A stretch of DNA of 64,000 nucleotides from Sorghum bicolor (Eukaryota > Streptophyta > Magnoliopsida > Poales > Poaceae). Positions 1 to 11,674 of this stretch are shown in pieces (within the stretch, counting starts at the first letter, position 1; every line of letters begins with the position of its first letter). Under the pieces are notes generated by a model. It was not told the origin of the DNA, did not search any database, and saw only the letters and a program-made list of their open reading frames with translations. The stretch spans positions 34,899,596 to 34,963,595 of the forward strand of contig NC_012879.2 of assembly GCF_000003195.3 (NCBI RefSeq), given 5' to 3'. The position numbers were made by a program, and so were the translations under genes.

Positions 1-189
1 CTGCTCGAATTCTCTAAGGTGGGTGTATGGATCTTCATCTACTTGCCCAGAGAAGGATTGCTCCTGAATCATGGCTATTAGATCAGGGCCGAGGTCGTAG
101 CCATCTGTAAGAATTGGATGTGATGATGGTGGTGGCTCTAATAACTCGCCCTTTGGAGCAAAGAATTTATAGATAGGAGTGAAATCCAT
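1..189 (-). CDS. Athila-type Ty3 gag, N-terminal 63 codons (cut by window edge)
   Basis: This is the start of a retrotransposon Gag on the minus strand, open from an ATG at 187-189 to the window edge. The translation begins MDFTPIYKFFAPKGELLEPP and ends in HLREFEQ, a motif I associate with the N-terminal capsid region of grass Athila-type Gag. Gag forms the virus-like particle that packages element RNA. It lies 93 bases downstream (minus sense) of a tRNA-Asp primer site and an LTR, which is the right place for gag. No stop is seen in the visible part, and the rest is outside the window. The Athila assignment comes from the motif plus the tRNA-Asp primer site. A related Tat-lineage element is the main alternative. 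Confidence 0.7.
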   Translation of the reverse strand, partial: MDFTPIYKFFAPKGELLEPPPSSHPILTDGYDLGPDLIAMIQEQSFSGQVDEDPYTHLREFEQ

Positions 190-282
190 GTGGTGTGGTG
201 AAAATGGTAAGGTGAGTGTGGTAAAAGGGAAAAGAAAAAAGGATACACGGACGACTTGGTTCGAAACTAGCACAGCTACCGT

Positions 283-300
283 TCCCCGGCAACGGCGCCA
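283..300 (-). promoter_or_regulatory. Primer binding site, tRNA-Asp type (Athila element)
   Basis: On the minus strand these 18 bases read TGGCGCCGTTGCCGGGGA, the complement of the 3' end of plant tRNA-Asp, and prime minus-strand DNA synthesis. They sit 7 bases from the LTR end at 308, with gag 93 bases further on. The tRNA-Asp match is recalled, not searched. Confidence 0.8.
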
Positions 301-307
301 GAAAGCT

Positions 308-1245
308 TGTTGGGTATTTCAAACGCAAACAGAAAAATCCGCAAGCGCATGGATACCGATGTAGCTTTCACCCCGGAGTATTCCAGAGTATCGATTTTTC
401 ACAAGGAACGTGAGTGTACTAATTAAGATTCAAGATCGCCCAAGGATAACTATATAATTATTTTTGGTGGGAAGAGAGGAAGTTTCCTGAGAGTTCTCTA
501 GTTGATCTAAGAATCAAGAATTACTTCAAGATTATCTATTTCGGGACATCAGAGCACTAACCACAGAAAGAGATGAGAAGGGGGCTAGGAAGGTCTGACT
601 ACGGTTCTACAAACACCGATCCGAACGAGGTGGAATACGTCGACCGTTAGGGCTGTCACTACCCTAAGGCTACCACAACAATCCGCAGGATTGGGTGCAA
701 TTCCAGGTAATTGCAAGACTAAACACCACGTCTAATCTATTAATTACTACTCTAATGTTGCAAAGATTAGAGCACTTGATGCAAGCGGGAATCCAATAAA
801 TAACTTGAATGTAAATAAAAGTAATTAAAGAACTCAGGATTATGAATTGAAGAACCTGGAGAACGATGAAGAACGAACCAGTTGCTGCAAAAGTACAATG
901 TTGAGGAAGATCCGACAAATCCGGCTCCTCCTCCTCCACTCTCCTCTTCTCTCTCCCTATTTTCTAGATTACAACTAGAACTAACTAGAACTAGAACTAG
1001 AGGAACTAGAACTAGATCTAGATGAACTAGAGCTAGAACTAGATGAACTAGAGGTAGAACTAGAAGAACTAGAGGGATCCTCTCTACTTGGATGAAGAAT
1101 TGAAACCCTAGCTTTGATTCTGTAGAAGAGGAATGCCTCCAGGGGCTGGTGGGGGTCTGCTTATATAGTCCAGGAAGAGTAGCCCCCAAGAAATCTAGGA
1201 AGAGTAGCTCCCAAGAAATCTAGGAAGAGTAGCTCCCAAGGAATT
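308..1245 (-). mobile_element. Athila-type LTR, proximal part (split by the Tekay composite)
   Basis: This segment begins with TGTTGGGTATTT on the plus strand and matches 62743-63606 along most of its length. It is interrupted at 1245 by the Tekay composite and resumes at 37803-38219, for about 1355 bp in total. A minus-strand TATA-like box (TATATAA, 1161-1167) matches a CTATAAAA at the equivalent place in the second copy, so transcription should run leftward. A degenerate AACTAG hexamer array lies at about 966-1075. It has PBS and gag on its left but a polypurine tract on its right (38220-38235), so it serves as the 3' LTR of one unit and the 5' LTR of another. The small ORFs here are incidental. 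Confidence 0.8.
1172..1245. repeat. 25-bp minisatellite, three copies
   Basis: Three units beginning AGGAAGAGTAGC start at 1172, 1197 and 1222, and the last is shortened to 24 bases. The array is absent from the second Athila LTR copy near 63606. The Tekay composite inserted exactly at its end. Confidence 0.85.
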
Positions 1246-1700
1246 TGTCACAGAACCGACCAAATTATAAGAGTTCAAGTGCAGAAACGATCGTCAAACA
1301 ATCAAGTTTCTAAACTTGAGCCCATATAATCCCGGTAGTCAATCGAAATCACGGAGGACTTCAAACCAACTCGCAACAAACCAAGATCGTAATAGTTCAG
1401 CATAAACACAACGAATGTTACATAGTCATTCATTGCCGACGAAGCGGCACCACATCGGAGTCATTAAGTTATTACAACCCAAGTTTGAAGTAGCGGAAGC
1501 AAAATAGTTACACACACTCGTTCAAAGTTCAGTTCACAAGTTTGGTTACTGCCAGAGTCTATACCATCCTTCCAAAAGCATCATAGACGAGAAGAGTAGA
1601 GAACCGTGCCCAACGGTTAGTCTTCATCCCCAGCGGGATGGAGACAGGTCTTGCAGAAACCGTCATAGAAGATATCATCTGCAACAGGTGGGAATAAACC

Positions 1701-1740
1701 CTGAGTACGAGGATGTACTCAGCTAGACTTACCCGTCTAG
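1701..1740 (-). other. Twin stem-loop in Tekay LTR 1
   Basis: Two perfect inverted repeats lie end to end: CTGAGTAC, 6-nt loop, GTACTCAG (1701-1722), then CTAGAC, 6-nt loop, GTCTAG (1723-1740). LTR 2 repeats both at about 12946-12985. The right LTR of element C (54402-54441) keeps both stems with a different first loop. The solo LTR keeps the first stem with one mismatch (52575-52596). LTR 3 lost them by deletion. The position lies near the 3' end of the LTR in element sense. Confidence 0.6.
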
Positions 1741-2662
1741 TAAAACACAAAAGACACCAAGGATCATGCAAGGCTAAATTTTAAGTGGAGCTGGTTGACT
1801 CACCTTTTGCCAAAAGCTTAACTTACAACTAAGTCATTTTAAGAGCATCATATTTATTTATCATCAGCCTACCACTAGATTAGCACCTGTACTACAACAC
1901 ATCACTTGATTATTACAAACAATATTAACCATATCAAATTCGTCATATGTTCTTCTTGCTATCATCATTATCACGAACCAAGTTCATTAGTGAATGCTAC
2001 GTTTGCCGCTGCTCTGTCAAGTTCTCACTAACCGGGAGAGACGGCGATTCAAATCGAATTCCTATCCAGCTGGAGGATTATTCCTAGCACTCACCCAGGC
2101 ATCCCCTGCCGGAGAGCCAAAGGGTCACCTTTGGTACGACTCAGGAATCGCGGCTCCGATCAGCGCCGCACTCCCAGGGCTACCACTCTGCCAGGGAGGT
2201 CAGGAATTTTAACTCACCTGCCTTTGGACTTACGCCAATGGTCCCCCGCACAGCGCACTTCCTCCGGTAGTGCGCACTTTATACTTGCCGGTCTTCCGGC
2301 CTGAGTCATACTACTCGGCTTCGCGGTCGGAACGAGTTATCCGGCCAACTAAGTGTCAGGCATCCGTTCAACATGACAAGAGGACGTACAACGATCGGTC
2401 CTTAGCTGCCACAGACGGAGTTACTACACACTTGCAAAACTCCGCCCGGCTTAAGTCAATTTAACCAGGTTCCATCCAAGATAGCACATATAGACCATCG
2501 TGACCCGACACAACCCTATATCGCGCGGATGACAGAATATCACCCGACTTCTACCGATTAAAGCATAGCTAAGCTGCTACTCGAACCTAACTCTACAACC
2601 AGGGAGGGTGAGTTATCTGGACAAGGATAGAGTAGAATGCAGCAACAGTTTCATCACAACTC

Positions 2663-2929
2663 CTATACATAATGCATCAATAGATATAACGTATCAAGTA
2701 AACTTTTCGGAAATAAGGGGAGACTTAGAATGCTCCGGGGCTTGCCTCTCACGAACGATGCCGGCTCGTGATTCGGGCACTCAACTTCTTCTTCGGGCTC
2801 CTCGAGTCCGGCTTGCTGGACCTCCACCTCCTGGCTGCCCTCCTGACCTTCGGGATTTGCTTGGAGCTCGAAGGAAACTGCCACGTCCGGTGCACCTATT
2901 GCATGCTCGATGAATGAGAAGGTGCACAT
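2663..2929 (-). CDS. Acidic small ORF within Tekay LTR 1 (88 aa, unknown)
   Basis: I do not recognise this ORF. It is a Glu-rich peptide with EVEVQQAGLEEPEEEVECP followed by the motif NHEPASF and a GKPRSILSLP block. Equivalent ORFs occur at 13908-14174, 34686-34901, 40725-40940 and 55380-55631 (minus). A plus-strand version in the divergent solo LTR (51398-51625) keeps ECP-D-H and GKPRSILSLP. The annotated ATG lies just upstream of a CATGCAATAG sequence that looks like a splice acceptor (AG at 2896-2897), so the true start may be in another exon. Conservation is at nucleotide as well as protein level, so this could be an RNA element and not a coding exon. Confidence 0.4.
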   Translation of the reverse strand: MCTFSFIEHAIGAPDVAVSFELQANPEGQEGSQEVEVQQAGLEEPEEEVECPNHEPASFVRGKPRSILSLPLFPKSLLDTLYLLMHYV

Positions 2930-5825
2930 GCTACAGATGAATGCTTAATAACACAAGCAACTCACTGGACACTCATTTACGGAGCAAGAGTTATACTAAC
3001 TCACATGAATAAACAAGTTAACATAACCCAAAACCTATCATGGCACTAAAGCAGCAAACGACACAAAACAAGTATGCTCAGTAAATAAATCATAATTATA
3101 GATAGACAGGTCCAAAAAACATGAGTAAGGACATTCTGGAAAGCTTATGAAATTTTCTACAATTAATATTTAATCATGACAGCAAGATTCATACATGAAA
3201 CTGGTCATTTAAACAAAGTTCCAGGTTCTGTCCCAGAAAAACAGAGAACACCTATTTCTGGAACCCAGCTTGGAACATCCATAACTTTTAAACTACTTGG
3301 CCAAATGACTTCAAATTTAAACCACACCTGGCTCTATAAGTTTAGAACAACTTTGATTTAGACAAGTTTCACAGAAAGTCAAGTTATTATTAAGCAAAGT
3401 TAAATTGCTCACTTGCTGTCCAGAACAGCATTTAACCCTATAGTTAATTATTTAATGACATGATCAAAACACAAACCATGCCAACCATATGACTCATGAG
3501 CACAAACATATTACAAGGTCACCAGATCATCAGTTGAAAACCCCAAAACAATTACTTAACAAGGCATTTATTAATTAACTTTAGATAAGGCATATTTACA
3601 AGATATTAGTTAAAGTGCTCAGAAAAATCTACAAAAATTACAGAGGCACAAGTATAACATCAGATCACCACCATAAAATTTTCAGGACCAATACACATGC
3701 CAAATTAAAGATATGCATTTAACATGTATCAAGGCATTTATTTCATAAATTCATAGACATGACTTATATAGTGTCAAACAACAGATTTCAGATTATTTAT
3801 ATCTTAGGAATACCATAAACAAGTTTACCACCAAAATAGAGCACCAGCATAAGCACCAATTATTTTATGTGATTTAATTAAAGAAACAAGCCATATTTCA
3901 AACACAAATTACATATCACAACAACAGTGCTCCCAAAATCATGAAATAATTATCAGAGCACTCTAATGCCATGCAGAGAGCACCATAATATTTTCAAAGC
4001 AAAATAAGCAGTATAACAAGAGATATGCATTTATCCAAAAATAACAAGATTAAATCCTTAATAAATAATTTCTCAGAAAACATGATTCATTTTATATTTT
4101 TATTAAATACTAGCCATCTCAAGAAACACCACAAAATTTGTTTCACAATTTTTGGATCTCAGAAATAGGAGATATGATTTTTGCAAGAAAGCCAAAAATC
4201 AGGATTTTGAATAAAAGAAAAGGAGGGAAAGAGAGAGTCGCTGACAGTGTGTCCCATCTGTCAGGCTCTTCTTCCTTACGGCCGAGGCGATCTTCGCCGG
4301 CGATTTCTCCGTGACGGCGAGGTCTCCGGCCAAACCCAGGGCATCAACGTGATCCCCGAACCCTAACGACTCGATTGACCCCACTTTTGCCACGGCGGAG
4401 CCACCGGAAGGGGCTCACCGTCGGCAATGGCGGCTCGGCGGAGGTGCCCGGCGTTACGCCGGAGCCCTCAGGCCGGTAGAGCGCGACCTAAGGCCTTCTA
4501 CAGCACCAACGGACTACGGCGAAGCTTCCGAGGTACGCGGCTTGGCCTGGATCCCCGTGGAAAGCGCTGGCCACGAGAGCACCCAACTCCGGCGGAAGGA
4601 CGGCGGCGCTGCGCACCGTGTCCGGCGACGGAGAACCCGGTAGAGCGTCCACCAGGTGGCGCAAAAGCTCGCTAAGGACCTAAGCTACCTCTAGGACCTA
4701 ACCAAAGATGATGAAAAGCCTCACAGCGCTCGGCATTGAGTTCGCCGGAGAAGAAGGTCACGGCGGACCGATTTGGGGGAAGAAGGGAATGTCGGCTCAC
4801 CGGTGGGTTTCTCGGCGAGTTAGAGGGTGGAGCTTGGAGAGCGGCTCACGGCGGAGCTTTGGGTGGAGTTTGGTGGACGGAGACGCAGAGAGGAGCGCAC
4901 ACGAGCTCGCCGGAGTGAGCTCGCGGCGGAGAGCTCGCTGCGGACGAGGTTCAGGCGAGAGAGGGCGAGGCAGAGCGAAGTGGATGCGTCCACTCGCTCG
5001 GGGCGTCGCCGTGGAGGTCATGCACGCGACGGAAGCTGACAAGCGGGGCCAAACGCGGCGTACGGGCGACAAATGGCGACGGAGCTCTGCCGGCGGTCGG
5101 CCACGTCGACGAGGTCAGGCCCGATTCAGAAGAAAGGGTGCTCGTGTGATAGAGCCACTTCACCGGCGATTATCTCCAAAACCAGAGCGAATTAGGCGAT
5201 GGCGTAGTTGACAAACTTGGAGTACTAGGCGAGATCTACAACTTTGTCAACTAGAGCAAAGGCCAGATCGGCCTGGATTGAAAGATATAGAGTTTCCAAA
5301 ACCGATCGAGCAAACTGCAAAGCACCCAGGACTTAGAAAATTTTCTAAGTGTTGAAAACAGCCCCAAATCTGTCTTGTGGGCCACTTTTGAGCTATTTGT
5401 GATCATTTTCATGAGATGGCCATAAAACAACTTTTGTTCCTTATAAAATTTGCTACAACTTTGCTGTAGGAAGCTCTGACATGCAAACATTTTATGAAAC
5501 ACTTTTTAAAGGCCTAAGCAAAAGAGGGTCCTAGGGCCTATTTTCATAAGTATGACTTAGAAGCATATTTTGGAAAAGTGACCAACATGAACATTGTTCC
5601 CAAGATCAAGTTAAACATAGATAAACTAATTACCAAGACATTAAGCACAAACACAAGCATTGTTCACTCAAACATAAGCATAGGAAGCCTATTTAATCAA
5701 TTTAAACCACATCTTTGCAAAGAATGACATGTCTCAAGATAGATGATGATCATGGATGCTTTGAATAAATGATGATGCTCATGCTATGCACATGCTTGAT
5801 GCGACCATAACACTGGGGTGTTACA

Positions 5826-5840
5826 GCCCTCCCCCCTTAC
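5826..5840 (-). promoter_or_regulatory. Polypurine tract of Tekay internal copy 1
   Basis: On the minus strand the 15 bases directly before the LTR read GTAAGGGGGGAGGGC. This is the expected primer for plus-strand DNA synthesis. The same tract abuts LTR 2 (17071-17085) and the left LTR of element C (43461-43475). Confidence 0.8.
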
Positions 5841-5867
5841 AAAAATCTCGTCCTGAGATTTGAAAGC

Positions 5868-8800
5868 TTACTGATTTTCGAAGAAGGTTTTGTAAACTTC
5901 TTTCAAATAATCCTCCGTCTCCCAAGTGGCATCTTCTTCCCCGTGGTTACTCCACAACACTTTGTAGAGCTTAACCACACGATTACGCGTTTCCCGTTCC
6001 TTGCGATCAAGAATCGCCATGGGTTTCTCCTCATACACCAAGTCTGACTTCAACTTGATATCTCGAATTTCCACTCGTTCCTCCGGTACACGAAGGCACT
6101 TCTTCAATTGCGATACGTGGAAGACAGGAAAAATGGCCCGAAGCGCAACTGGGAGTTGAACTTTGTATGCCACATTCCCTTTCTTTTCGAGAATCCGATA
6201 AGGTCCCACATAGCGAGGTGCAAGCTTTCGCTTGACTCCGAACCTTTGTACACCCTTCATCGGAGACACCTTGATGTACACATGGTCAACAACTGAATAC
6301 TCAATCGGCTTCCTTCTCTTGTCGGCATAACTTTTCTGATGAGCTTGAGCAGCTTCCAGGTGTTGCTGGATAACACGGACTTTCTGCTCCGCTTCGTTCA
6401 CGAAATCGATGCCGTAGTATCTTCGCTCTCCAGCTTCTACCCAATTCAACGGGGTTCGACACTTTCGACCGTACAAGGCTTCAAATGGAGCCATCTTGAT
6501 ACTCTCCTGATAACTGTTGTTGTAGGAGAACTCAGCTAATGGCAACCACTTAACCCAAGAACCTTTTGATGAGAGAGCACATGCCCTCAACATATCTTCA
6601 AGGATCTAGTTAACTCGTTCAGTTTGACCTGCTGTTTGGGGATGATAAGCAGAGCTGCGGACCAAGTGAGTACCAATCTGCTCATGAAGACATTCCCAAA
6701 AACGAGCAGTGAACTGTGGTCCACGATCAGATATGATTGTTTGAGGCACACCATACTGGCGAACAATGTGCTCGAAATACAACTCTGCATACTGATGGGG
6801 ACGATAATCAGTTCGGACTGGAATAAATCGAGCAACCTTGGTCAAACGATCTACAACCACCCAGATAGAGTCATAACCCTTAACAGAAGTTGGGAGTCCA
6901 CTAATGAAATCCATGCTGACTTCTTCCCATTTCCAACCAGGGATTGGCACGGGTTGAAGCAAACCAGCTTTCATGTGAACAGCCTTCACGCGACAACAAT
7001 TGTCACAACGAGCGACAAAAGCAGCTATCTCCTTTTTCATCTTTGTCCACCAAAACAAAGGTTTCAGATCCTGATACATCTTGCTACTACCAGGATGGAT
7101 AGACATTTTGGATGAATGAGCTTCAGATAGGATCTGATTTCGCAGCTCGCGGTCTTTTGGGACCACAAGTCGATCCTTGAACCAAAGGATTCTGTTTTCA
7201 TCAACCCGGAAATGCTTGGTTTCTTCTTCCTTCATCTTCCTCTTGATATGGTGGATGCCTACATCTGTCCGCTGCAGTTCGATGACTCGATTGCGAATGG
7301 TACTTTCCAGAGAAATCTGGTTGAGCACAAGCGGATGCATAAGATGTGACAACAACGGATCTTCCACTTGGATTGAGTGATAGTGCGCTTTCCGACTCAA
7401 GGCATCCGCCACCACGTTTGCCTTGCCCGGATGATAGTGCACTTGGAGATTATAGTCTTTAATCAACTCAAGCCACCTTCGCTGCCGCATGTTCAGTTCA
7501 GGTTGAGTGAAGATATACTTGAGGCTCTTATGGTCGGTGTAGATATTACACAGATTACCCAGCAGATAATGCCTCCAGATTTTCAAAGCATGAACAACTG
7601 CTGCCAATTCTAAGTCATGAGTGGGGTAATTGACCTCATGCTTTCGAAGTTGGCGCGAGGCATACGCGATAACGCGACCTTCCTGCATCAACACACAGCC
7701 TAAACCAATGCCTGATGCGTCACAAAAGACATCGAAGGGCTTCTCGATGTCAGGTTGAGCTAGGACAGGAGCTGATGTCAACAGTGTTCTCAACTTGTGG
7801 AATGCCTCCTCACACTCAGGTGTCCACACAAACTTTTCATCTTTCTGAAGTAGACGAGTCATAGGCTTGGATATTTTGGAGAACTCCGGAATAAATCGAC
7901 GGTAATACCCAACCAGACCGAGAAAACTCCGAACCTCGTGTACCGAAGTTGGAACTTTCCAATCCAGCACCTCTTGCACCTTAGCCGGATCCACCGATAT
8001 GCCTTCTTCAGATAAGACATGGCCCAAGAAAGGTACTTTCTTTAGCCAAAACTCGCATTTGCTAAACTTAGCATAAAGCTGATGTTCGCGCAAACGCGAC
8101 AACACTACACGCAGATGCTCTGCATGCTCCTCTTCATTGCAAGAATATACCAAGATATCATCAATGAAGACCACTACAAACTTGTCCAATTCGGGCATGA
8201 ACACCGAATTCATAAGATACATGAAATGAGCAGGTGCATTCGTAAGCCCGAAGGACATGACAAGGTACTCATACAACCCATACCTCGTCGAGAAAGCCGT
8301 CTTAGGTATATCTTCGGGACGGATCTTGATCTGATGGTACCCAGATCGCAAATCAATCTTGGAGAATACCTTAGCTTTAGACAACTGATCAAACAAGATA
8401 TCAATGCGAGGAAGAGGGTATTTGTTCTTGATAGTCACCGCATTTAGGGGACGATAGTCCACACACATGCGCAAAGATTGAACCTTCTTCTTCACAAAGA
8501 TAGCCGGACAACCACAAGGAGAAGAACTAGGACGAATAAGACCCTTCTGCAACAACTCATTTAGTTGGGTCTTAAGCTCAGCTAATTCGTTGGGCGGCAT
8601 CCTATAAGGTCTTCTAGAGATAGGAGCAGTGCCTGGAATCAATTCAATTTTGAACTCCACATCCCGATCCGGAGGAAGCCCGGGCAAATCATCAGGAAAT
8701 ACGTCCGGAAACTCACACACCACCGGAATATCCTGAATAGCCTTAGATGTAACTGCATTCACAGTGCTACGGATTTGAATATCACGAGGGAGTTGCACTA

Positions 8801-10232
8801 GAAATGCCTCCTTGGTATTTGGGTCTTTCAACATCACTACACGAGTGGTGGTGTCTATGAGAACTCCATTACCACTCATCCACTTCATCCCCAGAATTAC
8901 ATCTATGCCCACACCGGGTAGAACAACCAGATCAGCAAGAAACTGACGGCCTCCTATCTCTAGAGTTGCCCCCAAAACCACTTGATTGGTGGAAATATCA
9001 TTTCCCGCAGCACTAATACAATAACTGCCCTTATCAAGTGTGATGGTCTTGATGCTATGCTTAGATACAAATTCAGAACTCACAAAAGAATGCGATGCTC
9101 CAGAATCGAAAAGCATGAGTGCATCATGTTGATTGACCAGAAACTTACCAGCCGTGACTACCTCACCAGCAGGGATTGCCTCCACAGTTGTGTAATGAAC
9201 ACGCCCCTGACGGACGTTCCCCTGGTTGCCCTTCTTTGGCGGGTAAGGACAGTTGCTCTGCCAATGCCCGGTCTGATTGCAGTTCCAGCACGGACGGTTG
9301 GCAGATGGAGTCTTGGCATAGTTGGGACCCGTGTTGCCCCTAGGAAGAGCAATAGAGTACCCCTTGCGGAAACCCGTCTTTGCCTGATTTTTCTTCACCG
9401 GAGGGCGGTATCGCTGGTTGGGGGTTGGAGCACGGAATGGTGGCTTAGCTGCCACTGGAGCCTTGGACTGAGATGACCCAGCACTGGCCTCAAAAGCCCT
9501 TTTGCGAGTCTTGGTCGCAGTGTACACAGTGTTATAGTTCTCTTGGGTGAGAGCATCACTGACAAACTCGTTGAAAGTTGCACACTTAGTGCGGCCCATA
9601 GTCTTCAGCAATTTGGGACCCAAACCCCGCTTGAAACTAGCGATCTTTTTCGTCTCCGTGTTCACAAACTCAGGAGCATACCTAGACAAGTGATGGAAAG
9701 CATGCAAATACTCCTTCAGAGTCTTGTTGCCCTGAGTCAACTGCATGAACTCGGTGTGCTTCATCTCCATAACACCCGGAGGAATGAAATGCCCTTTGAA
9801 AGCCTCACGGAAAAGATTCCAATCAATCACCGTGTCAGGCGGTAGAGCTTCCTAGTACTGATTCCACCAGATGCCTGCCGGTCCTTGCAGTTGGTGAGCT
9901 GCATACTCCGCCTTCAAACCTTCAGTCAACCGAAGTAGGCGAAACTTTTGTTCTACCGTATTCAGCCACTCTTCAGCTTGAAGGGGTTCTTCAGCTTCTC
10001 TGAAAGGTGGGGGCTTCGTATCCATGAAGTCCTTGAAGCTACTGTACTGGTTAGGAGCTGGCCCTTCCTGTGCATTACGGCCACCCTGATTTGCCATACG
10101 ATTGATGGTTTCAGTGAGCATCCTCTAATTTTCCACCATCATTTGCATCAGCTCAGCTGGATTTGGTGGTGGAGGAGGAGGTGGTGGATTCATGTTTGCA
10201 CGCTGTTCCGCACCCCGGGTGCCACAAGACAT
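5868..10232 (-). pseudogene. gag-pol: Tekay-type gag-pol, internal copy 1 (three premature stops)
   Basis: One minus-strand frame of 1455 codons would encode particle protein and replication enzymes. A Pro-rich N-terminus with eight prolines leads into Gag. A CCHC zinc knuckle ([14 protein letters not shown]) lies at about residues 315-328 and a protease DSGA at 376-379. RT FIDD is at 689-692, with RNase H acidic residues near 838, 900 and 943. Integrase has a zinc-binding HHCC (about 1039-1079) and a D-D-35-E triad (about 1108, 1169, 1205). The last 50 residues resemble a chromodomain ([14 protein letters not shown]). Stops interrupt it near 10126, 9854 and 6607. Copy 2 has sense codons at all three places, so these are point mutations and not recoding. 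The start is the ATG directly after a TTTACAG splice-acceptor-like sequence. Confidence 0.9.
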
Positions 10233-10588
10233 CTGTAAAGACACAGTCAGTGAGCATTGATGATGACAAGATTTGCCGTAGAAGAACTTATACTCATGCC
10301 TGAAAGTATTCGAGAGAATAACTTCACAGAAAGGCACAATAATTCAATTCCACAAAACAACATCACCAATCCAACACACGACATAGATATCCGCAATACG
10401 CACCACAACGGAAAACATCGGCATAACATAACGATCATATAGACTGCACATAGGGTCCATAAGGTTATTACACCATCACAATACATGCCATGAGTCAAGG
10501 TCAAAGTTTCGAATTACAACATGGTTACAAAAGCACCACAACCGACTGGCACACAACAAAAGATCCTGCAGCAACTACTCACTACTCC

Positions 10589-11674
10589 CTACACTCCAGG
10601 CTCGTCGTCCGAGTCAGCGTCGAAGATCGCCTCTCCATCCTCGTCGCTAACCGGCTCAAGCTCCTCATCCTCCACGTCCTCGTGTAAAGGTGGTGCAGCC
10701 GCTGCTGGCCCATCAACCTCCATACCATCATCCTCGGCCACAATCACCTGAGGTCCCACCTCTGGATACACTGGGATAGGGCGAGGAATAGGGTGTAGCA
10801 AGTTGTTGAGACGGTGAATCTCCACAAGACCAGCCTCAATCTGATCCTGTAGATAGTTCTCCCGCTCAAGCGACTGAACTCGGTGCATCTCCCATGCTTG
10901 GCGCCTGTTCTCCGACACGCGGAGTGCAGTATCTCTCTCACGGGTGAGCTGCACCAAGCGCTCCTGCAAGGTCTCCTTCTCTCTAGCTAACTGGCTCATC
11001 TGATCCTGCTTATGATTTCTCTCTCTGATGGCTTTCACCCACTGCTGCCTTCGATACTCCGCAATGTCTTCTCAGTCATTGCGGTCCTTCTGAGCTTGCT
11101 CCAGGAGCCTAGCTTGCTTGCGAAACTTGCGAGCACGCTTTTCAGCCTTCCGCTGCATCTCCTGGGCCCTGCGAACAGCCACCATCACCTGTGCATAGGT
11201 GCCCTCTCGCTGACTGATCAGCTTGAGTACAGCCATCATAGCACTCATAGCAGGACTAGAGCTCTCAGCTCTCTCTCCTCTGCCTCGAACCAAAGCACAA
11301 CCATCAGCCTGTTTCCACCCCGCGGCTGTTGGGTCAGCACTAGGAATGGAGGCCGCTGGTCCTCCTGTCAGCTCGTCACCACACCTCTGACAGATGTCGA
11401 GCAGGATAGTCTGGGCTGCAACCTGAGCTGCCTCCCAAGGAGTCTGCCCATCAAAGCTGCACGTCCAGCCCGTCCATGCAGGCTTGTCCCCGTGTGGAGG
11501 GACAACTCCCTGCACAGCAAACCACTGGATCCCTCCTGTGCTCTCCATCCTCCACCAAGAATACTGAGGTGGCTCAGTATACCCAACAGTCCGTAACACT
11601 CTCCAGAGCAGGGTAGGAGTGCCAAACTCGTGCAAGAAAGTGTCACTGGGACGAGGTGAGGCGGGTGCGTCCAT
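10589..11674 (-). pseudogene. ORF0 of Tekay copy 1: extra ORF between primer site and gag (one stop)
   Basis: This is not a standard retrotransposon protein. The frame of 362 codons begins MDAPASPRPS. It has a conserved N-terminal block (residues about 13-104: FGTPTLLWRVLRTVGYTEPP, then DGQTPWEAAQ and ICQRCG). A long basic and charged coiled-coil region follows (about 145-300), then an acidic tail (DEELEPVSDEDGEAIFDADS). A TGG-to-TAG change near 11072 breaks it, and copy 2 has TGG there. It ends 356 bases before gag in the same orientation. The chosen ATG follows CTTTCCACAG directly, and an in-frame ATG 18 codons upstream exists but lies beyond that acceptor. The alpha-beta-beta-beta-alpha pattern of the N-terminal block resembles a double-stranded RNA binding fold, which is inference only. 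Confidence 0.75.

Larger units (their letters stand above)
1246..5825 (-). mobile_element. Tekay LTR 1 (left outer LTR, 3' LTR in element sense)
   Basis: This 4580-bp LTR runs TGTCACAGAACC...GGGGTGTTACA on the plus strand, which in element sense is TGTAACACC...TCTGTGACA. It has a GC-rich zone at about 4240-5210 and an AT-rich zone at about 2940-4200. Left of these (downstream in element sense) lie an acidic ORF (2663-2929) and a twin hairpin (1701-1740). The short ORFs in the GC-rich zone overlap in several frames and show no domain, so I take them as chance. By eye, variants private to this LTR are common, for example at 2354 and around 3927, where LTRs 2 and 3 agree. Confidence 0.9.

Noticed and set aside
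1679..1732. A short intron in the LTR between GGGTAAG and TTGCAG
   Set aside because: Donor- and acceptor-like bases are conserved in the solo LTR (52565-52622), but the span of 54-58 nt is below the usual minimum for plant introns. The twin hairpin explains the conservation better.
4708..5211. GC-rich 167-codon ORF in Tekay LTRs (also 15953-16456)
   Set aside because: Several overlapping frames on both strands are open because of Arg/Gly-rich GC composition. LTR 3 breaks the frame, and no motif is recognisable.
8082..8447. Plus-strand ORFs of 120-160 codons opposite pol (also at 8982-9476 and 19327-19692)
   Set aside because: They are the antisense of RT and protease reading frames, show no domain, and recur only because the copies are alike.
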